This document shows positions 12,201 to 21,400 of a stretch of 28,558 nucleotides of DNA, one piece after another; position 1 is the stretch's first letter, and each line of letters begins with the position of its first letter. This DNA is from a virus. A program made the translations under genes and the position numbers. A model generated the notes under the pieces. It was not told where the DNA came from. It made no database searches and saw only the letters and a list, made by a program, of their open reading frames with translations. The stretch lies in the IMG/VR virus record IMGVR_UViG_3300020433_000036, positions 1 to 28,558 of that record. One strand, written 5' to 3'.

Positions 12201-13733
12201 TCTGGTGGAAATGGATCTGGTGCAACGATGGATGTGGTTGTTGGGACTGGTGGGAGTATAATATCATTTGACATAGCAGATCGTGGCGTAGGTTATGAAA
12301 TAGGAGATAATTTGCAGTTAACTACACTACCATTCCAAGTAGGAATTGGAACAAGTGCGTTTAATATAACTGTAAAAAATAAATTCCAAGATAAATTCTC
12401 AGGACGGTGTTTTGGCCAATTATTAGAACTTGATGATTTTAGTATTCAGTTTAATGGATCTAGAAAATCATTTTTAATAACTCGTACAATTAAAGATAAA
12501 GAGTACTATAGCATAGTTGCTCAAGAAGGATCAGGAATTATTCTACAAAATAATCTCTTGATATTCATTAATGATATTTTACAGAGACCAGGTCTTGATT
12601 ATGAATTTGAAGGTGGAACTAGAATAACATTTAAAGAGCCACCAAAACCAGGTAGTTTATTTAAAATGTATTTTTACACTGGTTCTACATCTGACTTTGT
12701 TGAGGTAGATGTTGACGAAACAATAAAACCAGGTGATGAATTAAGATTACACTATTTTAATCAAAGTAATGTAAATTCTAGTATTTCCTCTGGAATTAGA
12801 ACTGAATCCGTAATCACATTAGAAAAAAAATCTGAGCAAGATAATAGAGTGGTTTATGAATTAATAGCAGCAGATACAGTGGAAACCACAACATATTCTG
12901 GAGTTGGTATATCTACTAATGCTGATTTTGCTCGACCAATGATGTGGAGAAAACAAACAAAAGATTTAATAATAGATGGAGTAAGCATATCAAAAGAGAG
13001 AAATTACTTAGAACCAGATATAGCACCAACAAGTGGAATAATTAAATCAATTTCACCAACTGATAGTAAAATTTATGTCAAAGACTCTTGGATGTTTAAA
13101 AAAGTTGATAACTTAGGACAAACTCTGAATAATATAAACATAGTTGGTTTGGGAACAACTGCTGTTGTTGAGACAATCGAAAAAGTTACATATGAAGGTG
13201 ATTATGGAGTTGTCGTTGGGATTGGAACGAGTCTTGTAGGTATTAATACAACTGGGCCTGCACTATTCTTTGAAATTGTGCCACATGAAAACATATATGA
13301 TCCAGACGGTATACCAAATGGTTCTGAACAGGATAAAAGATCTAAATCTGGTATTTCTACTGGTGACTATTTTGTAATTGATAATACCTTTATAGGAAAT
13401 GGAATTACTGGAATAAGAACTACATCTTCAGGCCCAGAAACTATAGGTGTTGGAAATAGTTTCTTAAATAATGTTTATTTTGCTGAAGATTATGTTTCTG
13501 TTGGATCTTCTATGATAAGAGTTTTCGCAAATGTTAATTCGATTGCAGGTATAGATACAACAACACTAACAACTAAAGTTAAATATGGAACTTATAGTTG
13601 GGGTTCAATTAATGTATCTAGAAGTGCTAATTCGAAATCATTTACTTTCCACAATCAAAATGGAGTTGTTGGAATTGAGACCTCAGCTCAAGTGATAAGA
13701 ACTATACCAATCAAAACTTCTTATACAAGTTAA
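3237..13733 (+). CDS. 7: Giant baseplate wedge protein gp7 (3498 aa)
   Basis: Position between gp6 and gp8, and a conserved N-terminus (NILGSQIPDFIQADNP; then KFRRNFLPGLEGRDFAYG around residues 178-195 and ARDFYSSKGTDTSLKILF after it), identify gp7, the wedge-initiating protein. T4 gp7 is 1032 residues; this one is more than three times as long. The extra length is repeats: about eight 'H.F..G[DE].V' modules (near residues 601, 825, 961, 1491, 1666, 1836, 2575 and others); glycine-rich 'GSGY..PP' repeats (about 731-800, 1070-1185, 2050-2150, 2900-3030); three 'RG..GT..H' modules (R133-G134, R1583, R2736-G2737); a YHYH-like domain (about 1190-1365); and two 'F.G....F' modules near the C-terminus (about 2805 and 3070). 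The frame is unbroken over 10.5 kb. The repeats probably form outward-facing beta domains on the baseplate (inference). Confidence 0.9.
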   Translation: MSDKKVKISNILGSQIPDFIQADNPLFIEFLTQYYASEEREYGNSYLADHISSLKKIPTVSDISLVEKQTVNVPNTSSPESPVLISSLLYAYDDVINVNQTTGFPDTYGLLKIDNEIITYTGKTDTSFTGCIRGFSGISEIETVGTPEFLTFSDTSAAAHAANSTVLNLSFLFVTQFYKKFRRNFLPGLEGRDFAYGLNVENILSRARDFYSSKGTDTSLKILFQVLYGQQVDIIKPFNQTIMPSEAQYDVSDNIIVEVLSGNPLNLVGVKIYQDSFINPTASGAVSNVNTKFLGNKKYYEISFSKGTIIDQLKVSTKTKVIGAASTTEVLTVDSTIGFGETGNFYYLNSDNLYTLAEYTSKSSNQFFGCTGVSRLLTESEPIIDSNFVYGYENNDLTKICTMRIVGTISGASDNKSLTKYFDFDDLIRVKHLGEKYDVSDKKFNTWFYNNISYVDALGHVADGDTINDSAADRTFTTSTDHFLKIGDRVDIIFKESGVKFRENSEVSVINSSKEIQIDGGIINTKIISGDYVIKKRLNYTSSNFGITNLLSNIQNSFSDKDKNTYVSFSGYPSFDTQTTNRSHVFQSSAINANTITINGHNFINGEKVYLSLALDSGLNEGSSGYYYVNVIDNNNFKLSTSYPNLYNNIFEPITWNGVGSGEHTITPASLYIGKKLSNQNNLRRIYKNPQVSKNNSRITGAIGISLNGVEYHSPISNESVYYGQIDELQVTNSGENFDVINPPTLLITDKNGTNCETIVNFSGQPTKVILNKPGFDYLNTPSVRIVGGNGTGAVCKAKMRGSNYSRSYTDFNVNLTTNRITGEHRFSDGEEVRYIATGTPIGITTGVNVGFNTDRLTSGTSYFIAKYDDNSFGLAINEDRALTKTNLLDLYDFGNQVHTFESQKIRNIIDRIEITNTGSSYDKHSVEIPSQQYPPINLKDVFKTFVGVNTFNDYIYAKNHNFKNGDIVDYVCSGTVISGLSTSIPYQITVIDNDKFKLSSAGTATTITNTNYERKIYEKLSNVGVGTHTFKYPDIRIEIDGQISAGTTSTIPDYYKASADVEVRGGLKNIFVKNGGVGYGVTNIINYLKKPKISLLTGKNAFLTPNVINGKIESVSIGNGGSEYTSPPILEVVGVGETIGTTGAVAELKAVVTNGKITDVKIIEKGSRYNPNNTIIRITPSGSKSIITTKIHEWKINAVERYDHVLTENNSQFVQINSESLDYNNKICSFYPVKKYRRLLRDNIDSNLIEFIDDHSKIVGWAYDGNPIYGPVGVNTAGITTYMQSSYQLDIVADSGLRPSTYQNGYFIQDYVYKGSGDLDEFNGTFLINSDFPEGTYAYFSTLNDTSKNPSFPYISFQHRNATDNFNYNLNSKQVDKVINSGEYKRNVTHLGLNDQFRRYPVLNDSLESNALVKIDGVKDSRITRVNVDGSGTGYKVNDRIIFNDPSITSSVDQVIGKQIVSVGTTNTTINNLIFSVLDDQVTGFSTIPHGLFAGDIIEVSGISSTLYKNIEGVHTIGVTTTTASLSQAIGDAGTTGITTFISLSSPTLNRKFEVDDVFEIGSEQFLVIDHDDVNNKYRVRRAYNSSGNTTHSAGSIVNKLETKFTYSISKKVENINVQFPKIEYFEGTSSIGIGTTTTNVIVGTSGSSFINKSIPAKAIYLPNHKFQNGDEVKLISIGSTINATRNADLSNPLDLSDFDKLFCTRFNSEFIGLATEKTGIGTLGVSTTSQNVYFKEILTTGGDDNKLELLTNNVFGSLRKVNGTVTVATSATTGQHHALSVGDEFELHLTTNKTQTFNLKYNESIQKLVVNPLSFIDSAIGIGTTMSTITINDHDFQTGDLIVYNSTTPADPLVNDGVYYVIKESRDTIRLAENAYDLSIFPYNYIGIGTTGGTNHEISKINPKLSFYKNNTVELVTTDSSLDDFSIEFYEDKNLKSKYNSNLITKTSDKIIISVTDSLAREFFYKIEGKKTNLHKTLSFPVDERVPNHSQIVLVESKFNDKFKVTGISSDTFKFNATGIAETTSYTSTGLSTSFYSTSSINEIGGIHSVNVLNKGFNVRKLPLITSIGTTDGLNSVLTVEADDIGRIESTQVINQGLEFSPDNTLKPKADSNVLLKLKNVLTLDSIGITSGGVNYTNPPSVLVIGKPNILAQTTISGTSVNSVKILTNDSGLSEDVRIIPITNSNGVVVTGAETDSLGTVTLSLRAPNPESGSESGFYNTGGDFPFAVNDEIFVENIKTTDNPTNGGYNSSDYNYSYFKVTGIGTTGGGEFVSYSLVGLGSTGGTYQEDNNFGRVIKKDNLAVFKAIFKETVFTDDEIVRVDGKNVSGIVARNGWDPISETLKVFSTNGDFSQNDKIVGSISNNKGTVTEQFKFDFDLDVDSLANINNSWKTSIGKLNSDIQKLHDNDYYQRFSYSIKGEVPFNVWKDSVDSLGHTAGFKNFSNLGINTIGIQTIKSDSEVVLDVDVDQEASVHERYYYDMASEDTDDPELSKLIVLKSKIITDYNESRTNKVLLIDDISSQFTGIVTSTGGGVIGTTSFNVFADGNSLFHREFNPSTGVSTVTYKITLPKHNFNTGEELVYRPHSGQPPIGIANTSDVNAGVAATTLLPSTVFAIREDPDTIKVAISATFASAGIAVSFTNVVGIANTNTLSVPSENATIRSLITIDNIIQSPIGITTAISVGLTTEVGISTTIVFLNDTSEISGKSLFKIENEIFKVSTVGVGTTTLNVERGQMGTVAVAHTVGAAVTVVKGDYRINEGKIYFSEAPYGPTGTVGVTSSTFSGRAYYRLTYDTNKIIDDISDRFDGSTDQFKMTTNGNELLGISSSFGAILINNVFQKPFFGDVGDINKSDYQIIGAGSSIDFTGTSANKDLPKGGIINEFDVGIGSGYQVPKKAILTAVVSAGGTIQSVGIASGGAGYLSNPLVSVSSTTGVGAAISAFVTAGIVTDVKIANEGSGYAQGGISTGINFVTVDPPSPYKNIPLSGGNGSGATMDVVVGTGGSIISFDIADRGVGYEIGDNLQLTTLPFQVGIGTSAFNITVKNKFQDKFSGRCFGQLLELDDFSIQFNGSRKSFLITRTIKDKEYYSIVAQEGSGIILQNNLLIFINDILQRPGLDYEFEGGTRITFKEPPKPGSLFKMYFYTGSTSDFVEVDVDETIKPGDELRLHYFNQSNVNSSISSGIRTESVITLEKKSEQDNRVVYELIAADTVETTTYSGVGISTNADFARPMMWRKQTKDLIIDGVSISKERNYLEPDIAPTSGIIKSISPTDSKIYVKDSWMFKKVDNLGQTLNNINIVGLGTTAVVETIEKVTYEGDYGVVVGIGTSLVGINTTGPALFFEIVPHENIYDPDGIPNGSEQDKRSKSGISTGDYFVIDNTFIGNGITGIRTTSSGPETIGVGNSFLNNVYFAEDYVSVGSSMIRVFANVNSIAGIDTTTLTTKVKYGTYSWGSINVSRSANSKSFTFHNQNGVVGIETSAQVIRTIPIKTSYTS
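5430..6785 (+). repeat. Glycine-rich 'GSGY..PP' and 'H.F..G' repeat block in gp7
   Basis: The encoded protein alternates two motifs. One runs 'V.N.G..[FY]......PP...I......G..A...' (for example GNGGSEYTSPPILEV near 6590-6640). The other is 'H.F.[ND]G[DE].V' followed about 30-40 residues later by 'D[ND].F.L' (near 5709 and 6117). The copies are diverged at the DNA level, so they look like old protein repeats rather than recent duplications. Confidence 0.7.
6800..7330 (+). other. YHYH-like domain inside gp7
   Basis: Residues 1261-1272 read GWAYDGNPIYGP, the hallmark DG.PIYGP turn of the YHYH domain family. It is followed by the usual spacer and a 'G.Y.Y' strand (TYAYFST, residues 1337-1343), then FPY. 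The family name-giving Tyr-His-Tyr-His stretch appears here as YAYF (1338-1341), so both histidines are absent. The boundaries are estimated. The family's function is poorly defined; here it is probably a structural module on the baseplate. Confidence 0.75.
11940..12320 (+). repeat. Glycine-rich beta-repeat array near the gp7 C-terminus
   Basis: Three consecutive units of about 40-45 residues are visible: IASGGAGYLSNP, IANEGSGYAQGG and IADRGVGYEIGD. Each is preceded by a strand such as AVVSAGGTIQSVG, AFVTAGIVTDVK or VVVGTGGSIISFD. The regular spacing suggests a stack of short beta-hairpins. The same unit occurs in gp8, gp14 and the 2464-residue protein. Confidence 0.75.
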
Positions 13734-13746
13734 TCTAAATAAGAGG

Positions 13747-13754
13747 TATAAATA
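13747..13754 (+). promoter_or_regulatory. T4-type late promoter (TATAAATA) for gp8
   Basis: A perfect 8/8 match to the T4 late box lies in the 40-bp gap between gp7 and gp8. In T4 such a box sits about 6-13 bp before the transcript start, which would place the start near 13760 and leave a short leader before the ATG at 13774. A related TCTAAATA lies just upstream at 13734-13741. T4 late promoters need a phage sigma factor (gp55) and sliding-clamp coactivation; that system is assumed here, not seen. Confidence 0.75.
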
Positions 13755-13773
13755 ATCAAAAATGTAAGTATCA

Positions 13774-15411
13774 ATGCCCGCAATAATCACTGACCAATAT
13801 CGTATATTAAACGCAGAAACTTTTATAGACAGTTTTGTAGGTATTGGCACGACTGGAAATAACAACTATTATACTTTCTTAGCACATCCAAATCCTAAGA
13901 ATGTCGGAGTTAAAAATTATGGATTTGCAGACTGGGGAAGTCCTGTTCCAAATCCTGTAGATTCATTTTCTCAAGAAAGTTTTTATTATGACAGTATGCT
14001 TTTCTTAAAAAAAGTGACTTCAGATGATGTTAGAAGAGTTATACCTAGATTAAATTGGCAAACAGGAACGATATATGACATGTATAGAAATAATTATTCT
14101 GGAAAGAATGATTATATTGATCAAAATTTGACACCTCAAACTAAATCGACAAGTTTATATTCATCAAATTATTATGTAGTAACATCAGAATTTAGGGTAT
14201 ATCTTTGCATTAATAATGGATCGGATCCAGATAATCCATTAGGAAAAAAATCAATAGCTGAACCAACTCATACAAATACTGCACCTCAAGATGCTGGAGA
14301 TGGATCAGATGGGTATAAGTGGAAATATTTGTATAGTATATCACCATCAGATATTGTCAAATTTGTAACAACAAAATATGTACCTCTTCCTAAAAAATGG
14401 GGAGATGCAACCAATGAGAATATTAAAAACGCAGCTGTAGACGGAGAAATTCAAACTGTAATAATTAAAAATGGTGGAACTGGTATTTCTGTAGGAACCA
14501 CTGATTCTGGAACAGTTTCTCAAATACCAATTAGTGGAGATGGAACTGGTGGATCTGCAACTGTTGATATTCAAGGGGGAACCGTACAGTCAATATCAAT
14601 TGTTGGTGGATCTAATTATACTTATGGACAAGTTAGATTTATAACAGGTGATTATACTGATGGTGCTGGAAATAATGTTGTTCTTGGAGTTCCTGCCTCA
14701 AGTACAGATCAACCAAAATTTGAGGTTATAATACCTCCAAAAGGGGGTCATGGTGCTGATATATATCGTGAATTGGGTGGATTTAGAGTCATGCTGTATT
14801 CAAAATTTGATAATAATGTTGATGATTCTCCAGATTATGCTGTTGGTGTTGATTTTTCTCGTGTTGGTATAGTCAAAAATCCTTTAGAAAAGAACGGAAC
14901 TACCCTTCTAAATAGTACGACTGCCACAAATCTTAAGGCTTTAGCGTTAACTTCCAATGGTGTATCTGGAGTAACTACAACTTCTTCAGTCACTTATTCT
15001 GTTAATAGTGTAATTACACAGACAATTTCAACTGCAGGAATTGGATCTACAGCTGTCGGATATGTTGCTTCTTGGAATCCAGATACTGGTATTTTAAAAT
15101 ATTATCAACCAGTTGGTTTTTCAACATTATCAAATTATTCATACAAACAACTTGATTTTGTTGGAACAAGCACTGCTCCTATAGTTAATGCTGGTACTTC
15201 AGGAGATTTAGTTATTAACAGTTCTTTTAATAATGATTCAATTCAAATTGCAAGCGGAACAAAAATTTCTTTGGGTCAAACATTTGTTTCTGGAAAAGCA
15301 GATGCAGATGTTAAAAAATACTCTGGTGATATAATTTATGTTGATAATAGGTCACCAGTAACAAGATCGTCTTCACAAAAAGAAGAAGTAAAAATAGTCA
15401 TAGAGTTCTAA
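13774..15411 (+). CDS. 8: Baseplate wedge subunit gp8
   Basis: The product is 545 residues against 334 for T4 gp8, the wedge protein that dimerises and joins gp7 and gp10. Family features are clear: ITDQYRILNAETF at residues 5-17, the YYTFLAHPNP strand, YDMYRNNYSG (about residue 106), then YYVVTSEFRVYLCINNG, the SIAEPTHTNTAP turn, DGYKWKYLYSISPSDIVKF and the following VPLP. After that conserved core, about residues 228-292 hold a 'NGGTG ... GSNYTYG' glycine-rich repeat of the kind found in gp7, which helps explain the added length. It is the first gene after a perfect late box. The stop is 4 bp before the next ATG, so the two are likely translated from one transcript. Confidence 0.94.
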   Translation: MPAIITDQYRILNAETFIDSFVGIGTTGNNNYYTFLAHPNPKNVGVKNYGFADWGSPVPNPVDSFSQESFYYDSMLFLKKVTSDDVRRVIPRLNWQTGTIYDMYRNNYSGKNDYIDQNLTPQTKSTSLYSSNYYVVTSEFRVYLCINNGSDPDNPLGKKSIAEPTHTNTAPQDAGDGSDGYKWKYLYSISPSDIVKFVTTKYVPLPKKWGDATNENIKNAAVDGEIQTVIIKNGGTGISVGTTDSGTVSQIPISGDGTGGSATVDIQGGTVQSISIVGGSNYTYGQVRFITGDYTDGAGNNVVLGVPASSTDQPKFEVIIPPKGGHGADIYRELGGFRVMLYSKFDNNVDDSPDYAVGVDFSRVGIVKNPLEKNGTTLLNSTTATNLKALALTSNGVSGVTTTSSVTYSVNSVITQTISTAGIGSTAVGYVASWNPDTGILKYYQPVGFSTLSNYSYKQLDFVGTSTAPIVNAGTSGDLVINSSFNNDSIQIASGTKISLGQTFVSGKADADVKKYSGDIIYVDNRSPVTRSSSQKEEVKIVIEF

Positions 15412-15415
15412 AAAG

Positions 15416-18400
15416 ATGCCACAAAATACTAATTTAAATGTTTCTCCTTACTTTGATGATTTTGTCGATAGTAAAAACTATCAAAAAGTCTTATTTAAAC
15501 CAGGATTTCCAGTTCAAGCAAGAGAATTAACCACACTACAATCAATTCTTCAAAATCAAATTGAAAAATTTGGGCAACACTTCTTTAAAGAAGGTTCGAT
15601 GATAATTCCTGGTGGAACTTCTTATGATAGTCAGTATCACGCAGTAAAAATAGATCCAAATTTCTTAAATATTCCAGTTAGTAGTTACACAAAAGTTTTA
15701 GTAGATAATAATATAAAGATAAAGGGAGAGACATCTGGTGTTGAAGCTACTGTAGTTAATAGAATATTATCTTCAGAATCAATTGATGAGTTTGATACTC
15801 TATACGTAAAGTATACAAAATCAGGAACAGATGGGACAACTAGAGTTTTTATAGATGGAGAAAATTTAATAACACTTTCAGATATAAATTATCTCAATAC
15901 AAGTATTGCAGCAAATAGTCAATTCGCAAGAACTATCGTATCTAATTCAACATCTATTGGATCTGCATTTTCTGTGAGTGAAGGTGTCTATTTTATTCGT
16001 GGATTTTTTGTAAAAAATGTTTCTTCAACAGTTATATTAGATCAATATACAAATACTCCTAGTTATAGGGTTGGATTTTTATTGAAAGAAGAAACATTAG
16101 GGCCTTCATCTGTTAATTCTGATTTATATGATAACGCAAAAGGATTTTCAAATGAAGCTGCACCTGGAGCAGATAGATTTAAATTATCAGTAGTTTTACA
16201 TAGAAAACTTTTAACAGATACGAATGATAGTGATTTTGTTGAATTGTTAAGAGTAGAAAATGGTGTTGTAAAAGAAATAGTAACTAAAACGGAATATAAT
16301 ATTTTTGCAGAAGAGTTAGCGAGAAGAACATATGATGAGTCTGGAGATTATTACATCAAACCATTTTCTATCGATATTAGAGAATCTTTAAATGATAGAA
16401 TTGGTAATAGAGGGATATACTTTGATACTCAACAAACTCAAAATGGAAATACACCAGCAGACGATATAATCAGTTTACAAGTTTCTTCAGGAAAGGCATA
16501 TGTCAGAGGTTACGAGGTAGATAAAATATCCACATCATCCATTGATGTTTTGAAACCAAGAACAACTAAATTAGTTGAAAATCAGAGTGTTCCAATCAGA
16601 ATGGGTAAATCCATAGAGGTTACTAACGTAGCTGGTTCACCAGATATTGATTTTTCAACTAATGCAACTAAACAAGTTTCTTTTATACGTAATCGATTAA
16701 CTAACTTGAAAGCTGCTAGTGTTGGAGCATTTGATGTAGATGATAGAGTAGGAACTGCAAAAGTTTATGATTATAAACAAAAAACCACATCAGGAATAGC
16801 AGTTACGACCTATAATTTATCACTTTACGATGTTCAACTTTATACACGTCTCACAATTACAAAAACTATTGATGTCCCAACTGGATTAACTTATGGTTCA
16901 TATACTCGTGTAGAGGGAAAATACAGTGGTGCAGTTGGATATTCAGTATCTACAGTAACAGGTACAACTGTGTTAGTTCTTACTGATGTTACAGGGCAAT
17001 TTCAACTTAATGAGCCATTAATTATTAATGGCATTACTGAAGGTAATAGCATATCTGCGATAGAAGATAATACTTTTGAGGACATTAAAGCAGTTCATAG
17101 TTTTGATGGGTTAGGAACTGGTAATACATCTTTTGCTGCAAACACAGTTTTAAGCACTACAAAAAAAGCATTTCCTGAAAGTATTGAATTTACCATAAGT
17201 GGTGGTAACAAATTAAAGTCTCCTCAAGTTGCTGATTTTAGAAGTCAGGTAAAGATTGGTGACATTATTTCATACGGAACAGTAGGACAAACAGTTCCTA
17301 CGTTTAATAAAGTTACATCAGTTGCTCAAACCCAAGTAGGTCTTGCAGCAGTTGCAGATGTAACTGATGTCTGTGATGGCAGTGTAAACAATAGCACAAT
17401 ATCTGGTTTGAATGTTATAATTCCAACTTTAAATGAAACAGATGATCCTGGTTTTAGAGTTAAATTAGCAGACAAATATATCTCATCAATGAATGTTTTG
17501 GATAGTTCTTATATTATCAGAAAAAAAATAAGTAAAACTTTTACTAACAATTCAGTTCAATTTAATATTAGTGACATCACAACTGGTGACACTTCTAATC
17601 TTTTCTTTGAACCTTTTAGTACATCAAATTATGTATTAGAACTTGATAATGATGTTGAAAAACTCTTAGATCCAATGGTAAGTGTAGATTCAGGATTACA
17701 GCAAGTTACAATCTCTGGTTTATCTGGGCCTGCTACCAGCAGAACTGCAAATCTCGTAGTAGCAGTCAGAAGAAGTAAACTAGCATCAAAAGAAAAATCA
17801 CTCATAAGATGTAGTAATTTGATTGTAGATAGATCAGAGTCAGTTGGTTCTGGAACAACTATTGATGGATTAACTACAAACACAGTTTATGGAACAAGAG
17901 TTCAAGATAAGGAATTATCATTAGACGTTCCAGAAGTAACTCGTGTTTTAGCAGTTCTTGAATCAAATGATAATAACGCTCCAGATTTACCATTAATTGG
18001 TGTTACAAATCAGAGTGATACCTTTACCAATAATGTCGTTGTTGGTGAGCAGTTTATTGGAGGAACATCAGGTGCAGTTGCTCGTGTAGTGGTGGTACAA
18101 GCGACTCAGTTGTCTTTTGTTTATGAAAACGAAAATATATTCGAAATTGGAGAAAACATCTCTCTGAAGACTTCTGGTATCTTTGCTACAATAACTGGAT
18201 TAACACCTGGTGATAGAAATATACTTAAAAATTATGATCTAGATAATGGTCAAAGAATGGAATTTGCAGATTTTTCTAGACTTATACGAAAAGTTGATTC
18301 AGAAAAACCAGCTCGTCAATTGAGAATTATATATGATCACCTTGTAAATGATGAAACGTCAGGAAATGTAGAAACAGTAAACAGTTACAATACTCTTGAT

Positions 18401-21400
18401 TACTCAAAAGATATTCCTTATGTATTTGATAGTTGGGCCTCAGATTATCTTGATTTTAGACCAAGAGTAAGTCCTTACGATAGATCTGGTTCTACTGTTT
18501 CACCATTTTCAAACACATCTAGAAATTTTAGTACATCAAATTCTGATAATGTAGTTTCAGGTAAAACGGTTGTTGTTGATTACTCATATTATCAAGGAAG
18601 AGTTGATAGGTTATATTTAACAAAGGATGCTGTTTTTGATGTAAAAGAAGGTAGGCCATCAAGAGTCCCAAAGGCACCAGTGCACAATCAAGGTGCTTTT
18701 CAGGTGGCAACAATCAAATATCCTCCTTATGTTCGTCATGCTTCTGAAGTGTTAACAAAAACCGTTCCTCATAAGAGATATACAATGAGGGATATTGGTA
18801 GTCTTGAAAATAGAATTAAAAATTTAGAAAATTATACAACACTATCATTATTAGAAACTGACACTAAAAATTTATCAGTAAAAGATCCAAATACTGGATT
18901 AGATAAATTTAAATCTGGTTTCTTTGTTGATAATTTTAGAAATCATAACTCCCACAATTTAACTGGGGAATCTAAATTTGATATTGATATTGAAAATGGT
19001 GAATGCAGACCAAGATCAACGGAAAGAAATGTTGGATTAGTATTTGAAACTGTTACGACTCAATCAAGTCCAAGTATTGCAGATTACAAGTTTGCTAGTG
19101 ATTTTAGTGACTCTAATATTGTTAGAGGTGGAGCTGCTTTAACTTTAAACTACAGTGAAGTAATATTCATAAATCAAAAAAATGCAACAAGAACAGAAAA
19201 CTTAAATCCATTCCTTGTAGATGTTTTTGTTGGATCAATTGAGTTAGTTCCTAGTTCTGATTTTTGGATTGAAGAAATTCCTTTGACTCCTCAAAATGTT
19301 GAAATAGATTCTGCATTTGATGCTATAGCACAATTACTAGGTGTTGAAGATCGTGAAAACGGTGGAATGGCATCTAGTTTCTGGAATTCACATGAACAAA
19401 CTTGGAATGGAAAGGATAGTGCTACGCTCATTGGAGAAGAAGTTATTGGAAGACAAGTTATTTCTTCAAGTGCAAGTAGTGATACTGATGTAGATCGAAG
19501 GGGAGATACTACTACCACCACTGTTACCACTACTACCACCACTGATGTACAAAATACAATTCAACAAACGTTTGAGGAAACAGGAGTAGAAAAAACATTT
19601 AATCTTGAATTATCTTCAAATGAGCAAGTGATTGATTTGGGAACTAAAGTTGTAGGTATTGAAGTTCTTTATAATATAAGATCAAGAAATATTGAAGTAA
19701 GTGTAAAAAGAGTAAAACCAAATACGAGATACTACGTATTCATGGAAAATACAGATTTAACTCAATATGCAGTTCCTAAGTATCTTCCAATTTCAATGGA
19801 TAGGGGAACATTTTCAGTTAATGATATAGTTCAAAGTTCAAATAGTATAACTTCTACAAATGCTAGTATTAAATTTAGAGTTGCATCACCAAACCACAAA
19901 TCAGGGCCATATAATAATCCAGATGATCTTGTCACTATTTTACCTTACCCAAATATAACAGTTCCAACTGCATATTCAAGTACGAGTGAAATATTAAATG
20001 TCGATACTGCTGATTTAGCTTTAGAAAATAATATCGATAACATTGGGTGGGTCAGAAAAGGTATGAAACTTGTAAATTCAGCAGGAACAGCAGAAGCAAC
20101 TGTTGGGGATTTAGCACTGTTTAGTGATGATAAGGGAGATTTAATATTCTCGTTACATATTCCAGATCCAAAAATTTCAGGAAATCCTTTATTTACTACT
20201 GGTAGTAATACTGTAAGGGTAACAACAAGTGCAACTAATGCAAGTATATTAGATCCTGGTTCTAGTTCTGCAGAAACAGAATACATAGCAAGTGGATATC
20301 AGACTAATACTCAAGAACAAACATTATCAATCAAAACACCTCAAATTGAAAGGGTACAGATTGGAACGACTGATATATCCAGAACATTTAACGAAGAAAG
20401 AACTGAAGTAGTTACAGAAGTAGATATTGATGTTCAGAGGACTGTTGAAGTTGATGATGATGATCCATTAGCACAATCATTTTTGGTTGATGAAAAGGTC
20501 TATAAAGATGGTATTTTCATAACTAGTGGAGAGTTATTTTTCAAAACAAAAGATGATTCAGTTCCAGTAACTGTTCAAATTAGAACAATGAGAGATGGAA
20601 CACCAACTAAAACTGTTGTTCCTTTTGCTGAAACAAAAATAAATTCAGAAGATGTTCAATTATCTGAGGATGGTAGTGCTGCTACTCCATTTAAGTTTAA
20701 ATCCCCAGTTTATTTACAAAGTGGATATGAATATGCTTTAGTGTTGATGGCACCAGCTACATTAGGTTATTTGGCATTTATTAATAGAATGGGTGAAAGT
20801 GATTTAATTACTCAAGGATTGAATAGTACTCAACCAACTCTTGGGTCATTATTCAAATCACAAAACAATAGCACTTGGACACCAAGTCAATATGAGGATC
20901 TTAAGTTTAAACTTAACAAGGCTAAATTTGTTACAAATACCCCATCAAGTGTTTTACTTTACAATAGTGAATTACCTCTTGGTAAAATTAAAAAAACTAA
21001 TCCAGTTGTTGGATTTTCAAAAAGAGTTAGTATTAAGTTAAGCACTCCATCTACAATAACTCTCTCAGCAGGTGATGAAATTCAACAAACAATTAGTGGA
21101 GTAGTACACACAGGAAGAATATTTAAAACTGGTGGGCCTTTAGAAACAGGAAATAATAAATTAACTATCATATCAAATACTGGTATCGGATTGACACCTA
21201 CAAGTTCATCTCTTGCATATACTGGAATTGGATTTACATCATTAACTGGAAATGGTCAAGGTGCAGTTGCAAACGTAACAGTTGATGCTGGTGCAGTAAC
21301 TGCTAGTAATGTTACTATAACTAATGGTGGATCTGGATATGCTCCTGGTGACTTGTTACTTATGAATTCACTTGGTGCAACTGGATCTGGAGTTAGAGCT

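Noticed and set aside
3237-13733. Possible assembly error or fusion creating an over-long gp7
   Set aside because: The frame is unbroken, the same module families run throughout, and enlarged gp7 proteins fit the marine T4-like branch. No internal ribosome site plus start with a new conserved N-terminus was noticed.
13734-13773. Terminator between gp7 and gp8
   Set aside because: No GC-rich hairpin followed by a T run is visible here or in the other gaps (891-948, 23035-23073, 27522-27548); the gaps hold AT-rich promoter-like sequence only.
14908-14915. TCTAAATA box inside gp8
   Set aside because: It is identical to the candidate box before gp15 but lies mid-gene with no start codon set up downstream. 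It shows the chance background of this motif in AT-rich DNA and lowers confidence in the TCTAAATA calls.
20841-21041. 66-codon plus-strand frame inside the 2464-residue gene
   Set aside because: It is in an alternative frame within a continuous conserved gene and has no recognisable features.
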